DNA of 61,376 bases from Streptomyces sporangiiformans (GTDB taxonomy: Bacteria; Actinomycetota; Actinomycetes; Streptomycetales; Streptomycetaceae), in contig NZ_VCHX02000177.1 in NCBI RefSeq assembly GCF_005768555.2, positions 1 to 61,376 on the forward strand. The letters run 5' to 3'. The translations under genes and the position numbers were made by a program. Below, piece by piece: positions 1-7,707 of this stretch (positions within the stretch are counted from its first letter, which is position 1; each line of letters opens with the position of its first letter). Under the pieces are notes generated by a model that searched no databases, was not told where the DNA came from, and was given only the letters and a program-made list of their open reading frames with translations.

Positions 1-37
1 CGCGGCCGCCATCGGTGGCGGCCGCGGTCGGCGCGTG

Positions 38-418
38 TCAGGCATCGAAGCGGCGGCGGGAGGCCTCGATGTGACCGAGGTACTGATGGGTCCAGCCGCA
101 CATTCCATCGACCGTCGCCCGTAGGCCCTGGCCCGGCTCGGTGAGGGTGTACTCGACCCGGGGCGGCACGGTGGGGTGCACGTTCCGCTCGACCAGGCCG
201 TTGCGCTCCATCATGCGCAGGTTCTGGGTCAGCATCTTGTGGCTGATGCCTTCGACCTCGTTCCTCAACTCGCTGAAACGCAGGGTGCGTTCACCGAGAG
301 CCTCGATGATCAGCAACGCCCACTTGTTGGCGACGTCGGAGAAGATCTCCCGCGCCAAAGAGTCCGCGCGCGACAGGTCCGCTTCCTCGGGCGAGCCCTT
401 GAACTGCTCGGTCACCAT
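38..418 (-). CDS. HxlR-family winged-helix transcriptional regulator
   Basis: A 126-residue DNA-binding protein made almost entirely of one HxlR winged helix. Family hallmarks are visible: the N-terminal helix ending in KWALLIIEAL, the segment LRFSELRNEVEGISHKMLTQ (recognition region) and RNGLVERNVHPTVPPRVEY, the wing followed by the typical Tyr-Leu-T ending. HxlR proteins bind as dimers next to divergent genes and often sense reactive electrophiles or redox state. The gene is divergent from the RidA-family gene that starts 100 bp away, so regulation of that neighbour and of itself is the obvious inference. The usual cysteine near the N-terminus is absent; the only Cys lies near residue 107. 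The ATG at 418 is used. Confidence 0.9.
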   Translation of the reverse strand: MVTEQFKGSPEEADLSRADSLAREIFSDVANKWALLIIEALGERTLRFSELRNEVEGISHKMLTQNLRMMERNGLVERNVHPTVPPRVEYTLTEPGQGLRATVDGMCGWTHQYLGHIEASRRRFDA

Positions 419-474
419 TAGGTTCCCCAGTCACTGAAAAGTGCGTTCTTCCATGTCAGCGCTCACTCTCCTAC

Positions 475-489
475 GGTTCCTGAGTAACC
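475..489. promoter_or_regulatory. Candidate HxlR operator (GGTT-N7-AACC)
   Basis: The divergent gap between the HxlR gene and the RidA gene contains an inverted repeat, GGTTCCTGAGTAACC. The arms GGTT and AACC are symmetric. It lies 30 bp upstream of the RidA start and next to a CACTCTC motif that also occurs in the second HxlR intergenic region of this window, near 50355. The role as operator is inferred from position only. Confidence 0.35.
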
Positions 490-520
490 ACAAGAGAGCA
501 CATGTGTCAGGAGGCGGACA

Positions 521-928
521 GTGGCCATCACCCTGGTCAACCCCAGCGGATTGCCGGAAATCGATGCGTACCGGCAGGTGTCGATCGCGACCGGGTCGAA
601 GCTGGTCTTCATCGCCGGGCAGGTCGCCTGGGATGCCGAGGGGGTCACGGTCGGCGAAGGTGACCTCGCCGCACAGGTCGAGCAGTGCTACCTCAACATC
701 GGCACCGCCTTGACCGAGATCGGTGGCTCCTTCGATGACGTGGCGAAGCTGACCGTCTACGTCGTCGACTGGACCCCTGACAAGATGCCCCTGCTCCTGG
801 AGGGGGTCTCCCGGGCAGCCGCGAAGCTGGGGGGCCCTCCGGTTCCGCCGGCCACGCTGCTGGGCGTCGCGGCCCTGGACGTACCCGACCATCTGGTCGA
901 GGTCGAAGCCACCGCGGTCATCGACTGA
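521..928 (+). CDS. RidA (YjgF/YER057c/UK114) family protein
   Basis: A 135-residue member of the RidA family, small trimeric cytosolic proteins that hydrolyse reactive enamine/imine intermediates or act as related lyases. Family features seen are FIAGQVAWDAEG near residue 30, the central QVEQCYLNIGTALTEIGGSF segment, VAKLTVYVVDW, and PPATLLGVAALDVPDHLVEVEA at the end. The last segment normally reads R-x-x-VxVxxLP-x-xxxVEIE; here the catalytic Arg position is Thr-Leu-Leu, so classical RidA deaminase activity is doubtful and this is more likely one of the Rid1-7 subgroups. GTG start at 521 chosen because GGAGGCGG lies 4 to 11 bases upstream. It is convergent with the next gene. Confidence 0.88.
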   Translation: MAITLVNPSGLPEIDAYRQVSIATGSKLVFIAGQVAWDAEGVTVGEGDLAAQVEQCYLNIGTALTEIGGSFDDVAKLTVYVVDWTPDKMPLLLEGVSRAAAKLGGPPVPPATLLGVAALDVPDHLVEVEATAVID

Positions 929-936
929 CCAGGTGC

Positions 937-1305
937 CTACGAGAAGGTGAGCAGGCCGGTGACAACCACCAGGACTGACACCACTGCGATGAACACGGGG
1001 GCCCACTTGCCGGAATCTGCGGCATTGGCGAATCGGGCCCCCTGCAGATTCGCCGGGACATAAACGATGTCGGCGGCTTCGCCGACTCTGAGCGGCGGGT
1101 GACTGAAGTATCCGACCGTCGGCCTTACCGGAACTCCGTCCGGACCAGTGCACTCCATGAGCAGGCCCACTTTTCCCCCGACCTTGACGTGATCCACGCA
1201 CACTGCCCGAACGCGCACCCCACGCTTCTTGAGGCTGTTCCGTGAAACGTGGTTCACCACGAGGCTCAACAGGACGATGCAGAGAAATATCAGAATCCCC
1301 AGCAT
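937..1305 (-). CDS. DUF3592-like membrane protein
   Basis: A 122-residue protein with one hydrophobic segment at the very N-terminus (LGILIFLCIVLLSLVVNHV) and one at the C-terminus (FIAVVSVLVVVTGLLTF). Between them lies a soluble beta-rich part containing VRVRAVCVDH and ADIVYVPANLQGARF, the pattern of DUF3592 proteins (an exposed loop that ends in a VxYxPxNP-like motif). Function of the family is unknown. ATG at 1305 is preferred over an upstream in-frame start because it places the first membrane segment directly after the start. The 135-residue protein at 18132-18539 has a similar layout. Confidence 0.7.
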   Translation of the reverse strand: MLGILIFLCIVLLSLVVNHVSRNSLKKRGVRVRAVCVDHVKVGGKVGLLMECTGPDGVPVRPTVGYFSHPPLRVGEAADIVYVPANLQGARFANAADSGKWAPVFIAVVSVLVVVTGLLTFS

Positions 1306-1569
1306 TCGAACACCCCGATTTTCCGTCCAGTCGACAAGGAACTGTTCGGAGAACAGCGGACAGGGGGCGCACAGTATCGGCTCATTCACCGACAACTCAA
1401 GAGTCACAGTGCCAACAGCCAGTGGTCAGGCGGCATTGAAGTCCGTGACCCGCCTCGTGCGAGAGCCTGCGCGAACTGCCGCGCGGTGGCCGCCGGCTCC
1501 GGGGGCGGCGGGCGAACCGTTCGCCTGACAACCGCCAATTGTCGGACCGATGTGGCACGATCCTCTGCC

Positions 1570-2991
1570 ATGTCGTCGCTACAGGCACACACGTGGTGGT
1601 CAAGGGCCGGTCGCCGTCTGCTCGTTGTCCCGCTCGCGTTGCTCGTGGCAGCGGCCGCCACAGGCGCCGATGCCGTCACGGCACCCGCACCGGCACCGGA
1701 ATCCGAAGCCAAGGAGACGACCCCCAGGACCGCGACGCCCGATCGGCTTCGCTACGACGTGTCCCTGCGCGGCGACGCCGACGGCTCCCACTGGACGGGC
1801 CGGCAGCGGGTGTCGTTCCGCAACGCCTCCGATCGACCCCTGCGTGAGGTGTACCTACGCCTGTGGGGCAACGGCGACGACAAGTGCGGCACGCCGGGCA
1901 AGCCGTCCCCCGTCAAGATGTCCAAGGTGCGCGGGGGCACTCCGGGCCGCCTCACCGTGAACTGCACCGCGCTGCGCGTCACCCTGCCGAAGCCGCTCGC
2001 GCGCGGCGAGCGGACGGCCGTCTCCTTCGACGTGTCCATCACCGTGCCGGGGCGCAACGACCGCTTCGGCCGCGAGGGCGCGTTCCGTTTCCTGGGCAAT
2101 GCGCTGCCGGTGCTCGCCGTGCACGACGCGAAGGGATGGCACCTCGACCCGTATGTGTCGACCGGCGAGAGTTTCTACGCCCTGGCGAGCGACTTCCGGG
2201 TGCGCATCGACCACCCGTCGACCCTCAAGGTCCCGGCGACCGGACGCACTTGGACCCGCGACGGCAAGCCCGGGCGTACGGTCACGCACAGCGTCGCGCA
2301 CCGGGTGCGGGACTTCGCGTGGGCGGCGGGCCCGTTCCGTACGGCGACCGAGACCTCGCCCGGCGGTGTGCGCGTGAAGTCGTACTGGGCGCCGAACACG
2401 CCCGCGGCGGGTGTGCGCCTCAACCGCAAGGACGGCGTCGCCGCCGTCGACAGGTTCGGCAAGGAGTTCGGCCGTTATCCGTACGGTGAGATCGACTTCG
2501 TGATGACCAAGAAGTTCGGCGGCGGTATGGAGTACCCCGGCCTGGTCATCCTCGGCACCACCGAGGAGGGCAGCGCCGTCGTCCACGAGGTGGCCCACCA
2601 GTGGTGGTACGGCATCGTGGGCAACGACGAGTACGGCGCGCCCTGGCTGGACGAGAGCTTCGCCCAATACGCCAACGCGCGCTTCTACGGCTGGGACACA
2701 CGCGACTGCTGGTCGGACGACGACTGGCCGAGCGACCGCACCGCGCTCACCAACTCGATGGCGTACTGGGCCAAGCACCGGGACGAGTACCACCTCGTCT
2801 ACACGGCCGGATCCTGTGCCCTGGCACGCCTGGAGCGCACCATCGGGGCCGACACCATGGCGCGACTCCTCAAGCGGTACGCCCGCGACCACTGGTACGG
2901 CGTCTCCACCACCGCCGACTTCAAGAAGGCCGCACAGTCCGTGACGGACAAGGACCTGGACCCCTTCTGGAAGCAGCACCGCATCCGGTGA
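1570..2991 (+). CDS. Secreted M1-family zinc aminopeptidase
   Basis: A 473-residue gluzincin peptidase. After a short basic N-terminus there is a hydrophobic signal segment (LLVVPLALLVAAAATGADA), then a beta-rich N-terminal domain and the catalytic domain. The zinc site is clear: HEVAHQWW with ligands His339 and His343, catalytic Glu340, and the third ligand Glu362 in LDESFAQYA exactly 19 residues after His343. The exopeptidase signature GAMEN appears as GGGMEYPG about 25 residues before the zinc site. The protein is about half the length of full aminopeptidase N, because the C-terminal helical domain is reduced, as in many actinobacterial secreted M1 enzymes. It likely trims peptides outside the cell. 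ATG at 1570 was chosen since translation upstream is not coding-like. Confidence 0.88.
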   Translation: MSSLQAHTWWSRAGRRLLVVPLALLVAAAATGADAVTAPAPAPESEAKETTPRTATPDRLRYDVSLRGDADGSHWTGRQRVSFRNASDRPLREVYLRLWGNGDDKCGTPGKPSPVKMSKVRGGTPGRLTVNCTALRVTLPKPLARGERTAVSFDVSITVPGRNDRFGREGAFRFLGNALPVLAVHDAKGWHLDPYVSTGESFYALASDFRVRIDHPSTLKVPATGRTWTRDGKPGRTVTHSVAHRVRDFAWAAGPFRTATETSPGGVRVKSYWAPNTPAAGVRLNRKDGVAAVDRFGKEFGRYPYGEIDFVMTKKFGGGMEYPGLVILGTTEEGSAVVHEVAHQWWYGIVGNDEYGAPWLDESFAQYANARFYGWDTRDCWSDDDWPSDRTALTNSMAYWAKHRDEYHLVYTAGSCALARLERTIGADTMARLLKRYARDHWYGVSTTADFKKAAQSVTDKDLDPFWKQHRIR

Positions 2992-3025
2992 AACCGCCGG
3001 CGGTATTCCGCTCGCTCGCCGAAGG

Positions 3026-3652
3026 TCAGGCGCGCTTGAGTGTCCAATCGCCGTCCGGTACGGAATGAACCCAGAGGTAGCCGGGCCCGCTCAGACGGAC
3101 CATCCCTCTCTTGGTTCCTGTCCTGTCCAAGTCCAGTGGCTCGCCGCTGTCGAACGCATGATGCGTGAACCGCAAGCCATTGCTACGGCTGAGGCACTCG
3201 TACCGCAGCTCCAACTCTCCGCCCTCCCAGGTGAAGAGTCGGGTGCCGTGGCCGATGACGGTGGCCGGCAGGGGTGGCACGTCGTCAGGTGACATCCTGT
3301 CGAGCTGCCAGCGAGCGACGCCGTTCTTCCCGGCCTTGCCCACTTCCACATGGGTATAGCGGCCGGGCAGCACGAACGGATGCCACGATCGCCCCCACGT
3401 GTGGAAGAGAACAGCGTCCGACGACAGCTCCTGCGGGGTGTCGATCACGGGTGTCGGGCCGTAGGCGGTGAACGGTCCCCGCGACCTCAACCTCAACAGC
3501 GCCGGCGTCCCCCGCGGACGACGAACGGCAATGGTGCGCTTCCTCCAGCCACCCACCGGAAACGTCTGTGGTGTCACGCCAAGCCTCTCCCGTACGGGCA
3601 CCTCTCTGGCCACCCTCGACTCCCCGACGCGAAGCCGATCCAACCACTTCAC
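3026..3652 (-). CDS. Hypothetical protein, possible partner of upstream nucleotidyltransferase
   Basis: A 208-residue protein I do not recognise. It has no signal peptide or membrane segment and is rich in Trp, Tyr and charged residues, with beta-strand-like stretches such as HPFVLPGRYTHVEVGKAG and ELELRYECLSRS. It starts with GTG at 3652, only 23 bp after the stop of the AbiEii-like gene on the same strand, so the two are probably co-transcribed. No clear Shine-Dalgarno sequence precedes the GTG, so the true start could lie slightly downstream. It converges with the M1 peptidase gene. Confidence 0.6.
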   Translation of the reverse strand: MKWLDRLRVGESRVAREVPVRERLGVTPQTFPVGGWRKRTIAVRRPRGTPALLRLRSRGPFTAYGPTPVIDTPQELSSDAVLFHTWGRSWHPFVLPGRYTHVEVGKAGKNGVARWQLDRMSPDDVPPLPATVIGHGTRLFTWEGGELELRYECLSRSNGLRFTHHAFDSGEPLDLDRTGTKRGMVRLSGPGYLWVHSVPDGDWTLKRA

Positions 3653-3675
3653 CGGTCACTTCGCGTCGAGCACAG

Positions 3676-4347
3676 TCACCCGTCGTCCGGGACGTCCATC
3701 TCCATCAGCCGCTCCGCGATGTCGTCCGCCCATTCCAGGGCCCACCGGCGCAGGTTCGAGACGGCCCGCTCGTCGAGGCCGTAGACGGCGAAAGCGGCGT
3801 CGTCGATCCACTCCGCGCCGGTGAGGCGGGCTTGGAGGTCGGTGAGGTCGAAGGTGTCGGGGGCGTGGCGGCGGCCGAGCTCTTCGAGTTCCGGAGCGCT
3901 CCAGCGGTCCGCGGCGGCGCGGACGTCGACGAGGTCCCGGGCGAGGCCGCGGTCGGCCAGGGCGCGGACCTTGGTGCCGACGACGTCTTCGAGGGAGAGG
4001 ACCGGCCCGTGCTCGGTCAGCACGAGCGGACGCCAGAGGGCCTCCTTGTACAGGTCGACCTCGCACTCTTCGCCGCTGTCCGGGTCCGTCACGATCAGCT
4101 GTGCGGCGAGCGGGTCCGTTTCCGGCACGCGTACCTGCCAGCCCCGTTCCACCAGGCCGGCGCTCACGGTGGCGGCGATCTTCTCCATCCCCTCGGGGCT
4201 CTCGGTGGCGAACTCGAGGTCCTGGCTGAGGCGGTCGACCAGACCATGTGCCTGGACGGCATAACCGCCGGTGAGCGCGAGGGGGAAAGGGGCACCCACG
4301 GCAAGTACGTCGGCGAGCAGGCGGCGGTGCAGCTCCGTCAGGTTCAC
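3676..4347 (-). CDS. AbiEii/AbiGii-like nucleotidyltransferase
   Basis: A 223-residue member of the DNA polymerase beta-like nucleotidyltransferase superfamily, AbiEii branch. Motif I reads TGGYAVQAHGL followed by RLSQDLEFATES, giving the G-G...S-x-D-x-E/D signature that binds metal and NTP. The third acidic strand is CEVDLYKE. The later motif KVRALADRGLARDLVDV matches the Lys/Asp helix of AbiEii (motifs III and IV). In AbiE systems such enzymes are toxins that add nucleotides to tRNA and are paired with an AbiEi antitoxin. No AbiEi-like winged-helix gene precedes this one, so toxin activity is only one possibility. GTG start at 4347. It is followed after 23 bp by an unknown gene on the same strand. 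Confidence 0.8.
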   Translation of the reverse strand: MNLTELHRRLLADVLAVGAPFPLALTGGYAVQAHGLVDRLSQDLEFATESPEGMEKIAATVSAGLVERGWQVRVPETDPLAAQLIVTDPDSGEECEVDLYKEALWRPLVLTEHGPVLSLEDVVGTKVRALADRGLARDLVDVRAAADRWSAPELEELGRRHAPDTFDLTDLQARLTGAEWIDDAAFAVYGLDERAVSNLRRWALEWADDIAERLMEMDVPDDG

Positions 4348-4562
4348 GCGACGGCCCGGTGGCTCACGCCGGGCATGCGCCGGGGCGACCTGGCTCGGCG
4401 GAGCTCGGACACGGAGGACGGTGAGGCCATGCCGCGATTATCGCCCGACGGCTTCGGCCGGGCTCGTCGTGGCGAGTGAGCGGCGTGCCGAGCCGGTGGC
4501 CGGGCCGGCGAGCTGACGGGCGGCCGCCCCGGCCGGGGCGGCGGGAGTCAGGAATCAGGAGC

Positions 4563-4588
4563 CAGGAACAGGAGTCAGGAACAGGAGT
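4563..4588. repeat. Two tandem copies of a 13-bp repeat
   Basis: CAGGAACAGGAGT occurs twice head to tail (4563-4575 and 4576-4588), with degenerate copies just upstream from about 4549. The second copy runs up to the TetR stop codon. It lies in the untranslated space between the TetR and nucleotidyltransferase genes. Confidence 0.75.
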
Positions 4589-5274
4589 CAGGGATGCGAA
4601 CGGTGCTTGAGTTGCTGCTCCAGGCCGTCCAGGACCGCCTGGAGGCCGAACTCGAAGCTCTTCTCGGGTGCCGCTCCGTAGTCGGTGTCGGCGTAGGCGT
4701 CGATGCGGGCCCGCAGCCGCGGGAACTGCCCCGCGATCTCCATCGCCTGGGTCATGGCGTCCTGGATCAGGTTCTGAGCGTTCTTGCCCCCATGGCTGAG
4801 GCGTCTGTCCACGGAAGCCGAGGCCGCCATGCCCAGGGCGTTGCCGAGTACGAACATGAAGACCGTGGCCGTCGCCTGGTCGATCTCCGCGCCGACGAAA
4901 CCGGCCTTCTCGTAGACCGCGAGGCTGTGGTCGTCGTGGCGGGACTTGTTCACCCCGTAGAGAGGCTGGGACGCGAAGGCCATCACGACCCACGGGTGCC
5001 TGGTGATCATCGCGTAGAGGTCGTTGGCCATCGACGTGGCCGCCGTCCGCCAGTCGACGGTCTCGAGGTCGGGCAGCCGGACCTCGTTCCACACCTCGTC
5101 ACTGGCCAGGATGACGAGATTGTCCTTGTTCTTGACATGCCAGTAGACGGCAGTGGCGGCGGAGTCGAGCCGCTTGCCCAGACTGCGCATGTTCAGGCCC
5201 TCGAGACCCTCGGCGTCCAGCAGCTCGATCGCGGCCTGAACGATGTGTTCGCGGGTCAACGTCTCACGCGGCAT
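4588..5274 (-). CDS. TetR/AcrR-family regulator with tetracycline-repressor-type C-terminal domain
   Basis: A 228-residue regulator. The N-terminal helix-turn-helix is seen in REHIVQAAIELLDAEGLEGL, then MRSLGKRLDSAATAVYWHVK followed by NKDNLVILASDEV. The YWHVKNK motif and the downstream helical domain (residues 70-215, with the typical MITRHPWVV stretch) place it in the TetR_C branch that usually controls efflux pumps or flavin monooxygenases. Here there is no such target in the divergent position, only a small membrane protein 240 bp away, so autoregulation through the palindrome at 5302-5316 is the best supported idea. ATG at 5274. Confidence 0.9.
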   Translation of the reverse strand: MPRETLTREHIVQAAIELLDAEGLEGLNMRSLGKRLDSAATAVYWHVKNKDNLVILASDEVWNEVRLPDLETVDWRTAATSMANDLYAMITRHPWVVMAFASQPLYGVNKSRHDDHSLAVYEKAGFVGAEIDQATATVFMFVLGNALGMAASASVDRRLSHGGKNAQNLIQDAMTQAMEIAGQFPRLRARIDAYADTDYGAAPEKSFEFGLQAVLDGLEQQLKHRSHP

Positions 5275-5301
5275 GCGCCCAGGCTAGATCAGAATTCCGG
5301 A

Positions 5302-5316
5302 TTGCACAAAGTTCAA
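5302..5316. promoter_or_regulatory. Candidate TetR operator
   Basis: TTGCACAAAGTTCAA is a near-perfect inverted repeat (arms TTGCAC and GTTCAA, one mismatch) located 27 bp upstream of the TetR start. TetR_C-type regulators commonly bind TTGCAC-N3-GTGCAA-like sites in their own promoter. Assignment is from symmetry and position. Confidence 0.5.
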
Positions 5317-5513
5317 GAGGGTCGGTCACGTCGACAGGGCAGCGGCTGGGAAGCAGTCACTTCCGCTGAGAGCGGCGGCCGTCCTGGAAGCCGGCCCGCG
5401 TTCGCGCGGTCAGCGGCCGGGAGTTCCGGAAGCCTCTTGTCGCGTGCCGCCGGTGTCTGTTCCGATGGCTCCCGCGGGGGCCGGTCGGCCCGTGACGGAG
5501 GTGGGGAACTGGT

Positions 5514-6092
5514 ATGCCGGTCCAAACGGTGCCTACGCGGCCGACGGTGGGCACGTATGTGGTCATGGCGGTGTGTACCGGCGTCGCGACTGTGCTGCTG
5601 GGGACGCTGTACCTGATCTACCGGGACATGGCGATCACCGGAGGCTGTGGATCGCGGTACGGCGTCACGTGTTCCGGGAAGCAGTCGGCGCACGTCTTCG
5701 CGGCGCTCGTGGCCATGGCCGCCTCCGTGGCCTGCGTCCTGTTCCTGAACTGGGTCGTCTTCCGCCCGTACCGTCGAGGGCACGAGGCGTACCGGCTCGT
5801 CATCCCGCTTCTCCTGGCGGCGGGCGCCGTCGAGTTGTTCGCCGCGGGTGTCCCGCTGGGCGGCTCGGCCACGCTACTGGCGGCCGTCGGGCTTCTCCTG
5901 GCCTCTCGAAAGCCGGTGGGCGTCCGGGGAATGGTGTGGGGGCTGAGCGGGGACCGCCTCAAGGTGCTGACGGCCGATCCCGCGGCGGAGGAGTTGTCCA
6001 CGGGCCAGAACGTACTTTTCCTGTGCGCCAACGCCGTCGGGATGGCGCTGGGGCTGCTGGGCGCGGACCGGCTGTTCTCGTCGTTGGGCTGA
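5514..6092 (+). CDS. Small polytopic membrane protein of unknown function
   Basis: A 192-residue hydrophobic protein with about five predicted membrane segments: residues 13-36 (VGTYVVMAVCTGVATVLLGT onward), 60-84 (FAALVAMAASVACVLFLNWV), 94-114, 118-131 and 165-185. Loops are short and basic. A Cys pair (GGCGSRYGVTCSG) lies in the first extracytoplasmic loop and could form a disulfide. I do not recognise a family. ATG at 5514, with a GGAGGTGGGG stretch 10 to 20 bases upstream. It stands alone between TetR and the beta-galactosidase operon. Confidence 0.65.
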   Translation: MPVQTVPTRPTVGTYVVMAVCTGVATVLLGTLYLIYRDMAITGGCGSRYGVTCSGKQSAHVFAALVAMAASVACVLFLNWVVFRPYRRGHEAYRLVIPLLLAAGAVELFAAGVPLGGSATLLAAVGLLLASRKPVGVRGMVWGLSGDRLKVLTADPAAEELSTGQNVLFLCANAVGMALGLLGADRLFSSLG

Positions 6093-6250
6093 GTGCGCGG
6101 ACCTGGTGCGCAAGAGTCTGCCCGGCCCTGAAGTCTGCGGCTGGAGGCCGCGGTCCTGCCCGTCGCCGCCTACCGGCGGGCGAACCTGACGGTGCGGCAG
6201 CTCGCGCCGAAGTGCACCGATGGTTACCGATGTTCCTCGACCCACGGATC

Positions 6251-6278
6251 TTGACGGTGTGAATGTTACCGGTAACAT
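6251..6278 (+). promoter_or_regulatory. LacI-type operator overlapping the promoter of the MFS/GH35 operon
   Basis: ATGTTACCGGTAACAT (6263-6278) is a perfect 16-bp palindrome with the central CCGG typical of LacI-family operators. It overlaps a plausible promoter: TTGACG at 6251-6256 and TAACAT at 6273-6278, 16 bp apart, so a bound repressor would cover the -10 box. An extra half-site GTTACCG lies at 6233-6239, 32 bp (three helical turns) upstream of the left half. The only LacI-family gene nearby is the last gene of the same cluster. Confidence 0.75.
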
Positions 6279-6355
6279 CAACCGTTGGGATCGCTCCGGG
6301 CGCGCCCACGGTCAACCGCCCATCGACCACGACCACTCCGTCACCTGGAGACCAC

Positions 6356-7633
6356 GTGACCGATCAATCCACCGGACAACGGGTCGCGGACGCCCGGTCG
6401 GCCGGCTCCCCGGTCGCCGCCCCCGTCTTCAGTACGGCGGCGGTGGTCGCGTCCTGCGCGGGGTTCGTTCTCATCGGTGCGCTCCAGGCCCTGTACGGGC
6501 CCGCGATCCCGGCCTTCCGGGAGGAGTTCGCCCTGTCACCGTCCGCCGCCGGGCTGGGGCTGAGCGCGCACTTCATCGGCGGCGTCGCCGGTGTGCTGCT
6601 CTTCGACCGGCTCTACGGGCGGATCGGCAACCGGCGGATCCTCGGCGGCTCGTACCTGCTGATGGCGTTGGGCGCGGCAGGTTTCGCGCTCGCGCCGAAC
6701 TGGCCCGTCGGCCTGGCCATGGCCCTGCTCGCCGGTCTCGGCTTCGGCGGCATCGACTACGGCCTCAACCAGCTGTTCGCCGTGGGCTTCGGCCACCGCT
6801 CGACCGCGATGCTGAACATCCTCAACGCACACTTCGGGGTGGGCGCCATCCTCGGCCCCGCGCTGATCGCGGCGGTGGGTTCCGAGCACTACCCCGCCGT
6901 CTTCCTCGGCTTCGCGCTCGCCAACCTGCCGCTGCTGCTGTGCCTCAAGGGCGTACGAGACCGGGCACCGCAGCCGGCCGACGCGGCACGGCCGACCGAA
7001 GCTCCCCGGCCGGCCGACGCGGAACGGTCAGCCGACGCGATACGACCGGAGGCCGGCGGCGGGTCGGTGCTCGGCCGCAGTCTGGGCTCCGTGCTCGCCG
7101 TGTTCGTCGCGCTCTACGTCCTGCATGTGGGCGTCGAGGCGGGCGTCGGCGGCTGGGAGCCCACCCACCTGGAGACGGTCGGCTACGGCGCGGGTGTCGC
7201 CGCCACCGCCACGTCGGTCTACTGGCTGATGATGACCGTCGGCCGCTTCCTGGTCGCGCCGATCGCGCTGCGATTCTCGGCCCAGGCCATCATCACGGTC
7301 TCGTGCGCCGGCATGACGGCCTGTCTGCTGCTGGCCGCGGTGCCGGGGCTCGCCCCGTACGCGTACGCCGGTGTCGGTCTGTTCATCGCGCCGATCTTCC
7401 CGACCGGTCTGCCCTGGCTCCACAGCGCCGCCCCGGGGGCCCGCAGGGCGGGCGCGATGGTCATCGCCGCGTCCATGGTCGGCGGCGTCGCGGCGGGACC
7501 GGCGCTCGGCAAGGCGATCGAGTGGTCCGGTATCCGTGCCGTCCCGCTCCTGCTCTGCGCCGTCTCCGCCCTGTGTCTGGCCGCCACCCTCTGGCTCATC
7601 CGCGCCACGCGCCCCACCGCACCGCCCTGCTGA
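6356..7633 (+). CDS. MFS transporter, probable beta-galactoside importer
   Basis: A 425-residue major facilitator protein with about 12 membrane segments in two halves split by a Pro/Ala-rich cytoplasmic loop (residues 200-235, with imperfect ADAARPTEA-type repeats). Motif A-like sequence is seen as DRLYGRIGNRRILGGSYLL between the second and third helices. GTG at 6356 is preferred to an upstream in-frame ATG that lies inside the operator, because GGAG sits five bases before it. The gene is first in the LacI-controlled operon and is followed after 74 bp by two cytosolic beta-galactosidases, so import of a beta-galactoside is likely. The actual sugar is inferred from context only. Confidence 0.8.
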   Translation: MTDQSTGQRVADARSAGSPVAAPVFSTAAVVASCAGFVLIGALQALYGPAIPAFREEFALSPSAAGLGLSAHFIGGVAGVLLFDRLYGRIGNRRILGGSYLLMALGAAGFALAPNWPVGLAMALLAGLGFGGIDYGLNQLFAVGFGHRSTAMLNILNAHFGVGAILGPALIAAVGSEHYPAVFLGFALANLPLLLCLKGVRDRAPQPADAARPTEAPRPADAERSADAIRPEAGGGSVLGRSLGSVLAVFVALYVLHVGVEAGVGGWEPTHLETVGYGAGVAATATSVYWLMMTVGRFLVAPIALRFSAQAIITVSCAGMTACLLLAAVPGLAPYAYAGVGLFIAPIFPTGLPWLHSAAPGARRAGAMVIAASMVGGVAAGPALGKAIEWSGIRAVPLLLCAVSALCLAATLWLIRATRPTAPPC

Positions 7634-7707
7634 CCCAGGTCGAACCGCCACTGCACGCAAGTACAAGCCCGTACATGCCAGTAACCGTACGAAGGGAAAT
7701 CCTCCGC

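Noticed and set aside
3676..4347. Complete AbiE toxin-antitoxin or phage-defence system
   Set aside because: Only the AbiEii-like NTase is present. No AbiEi-like antitoxin gene is found on either side.
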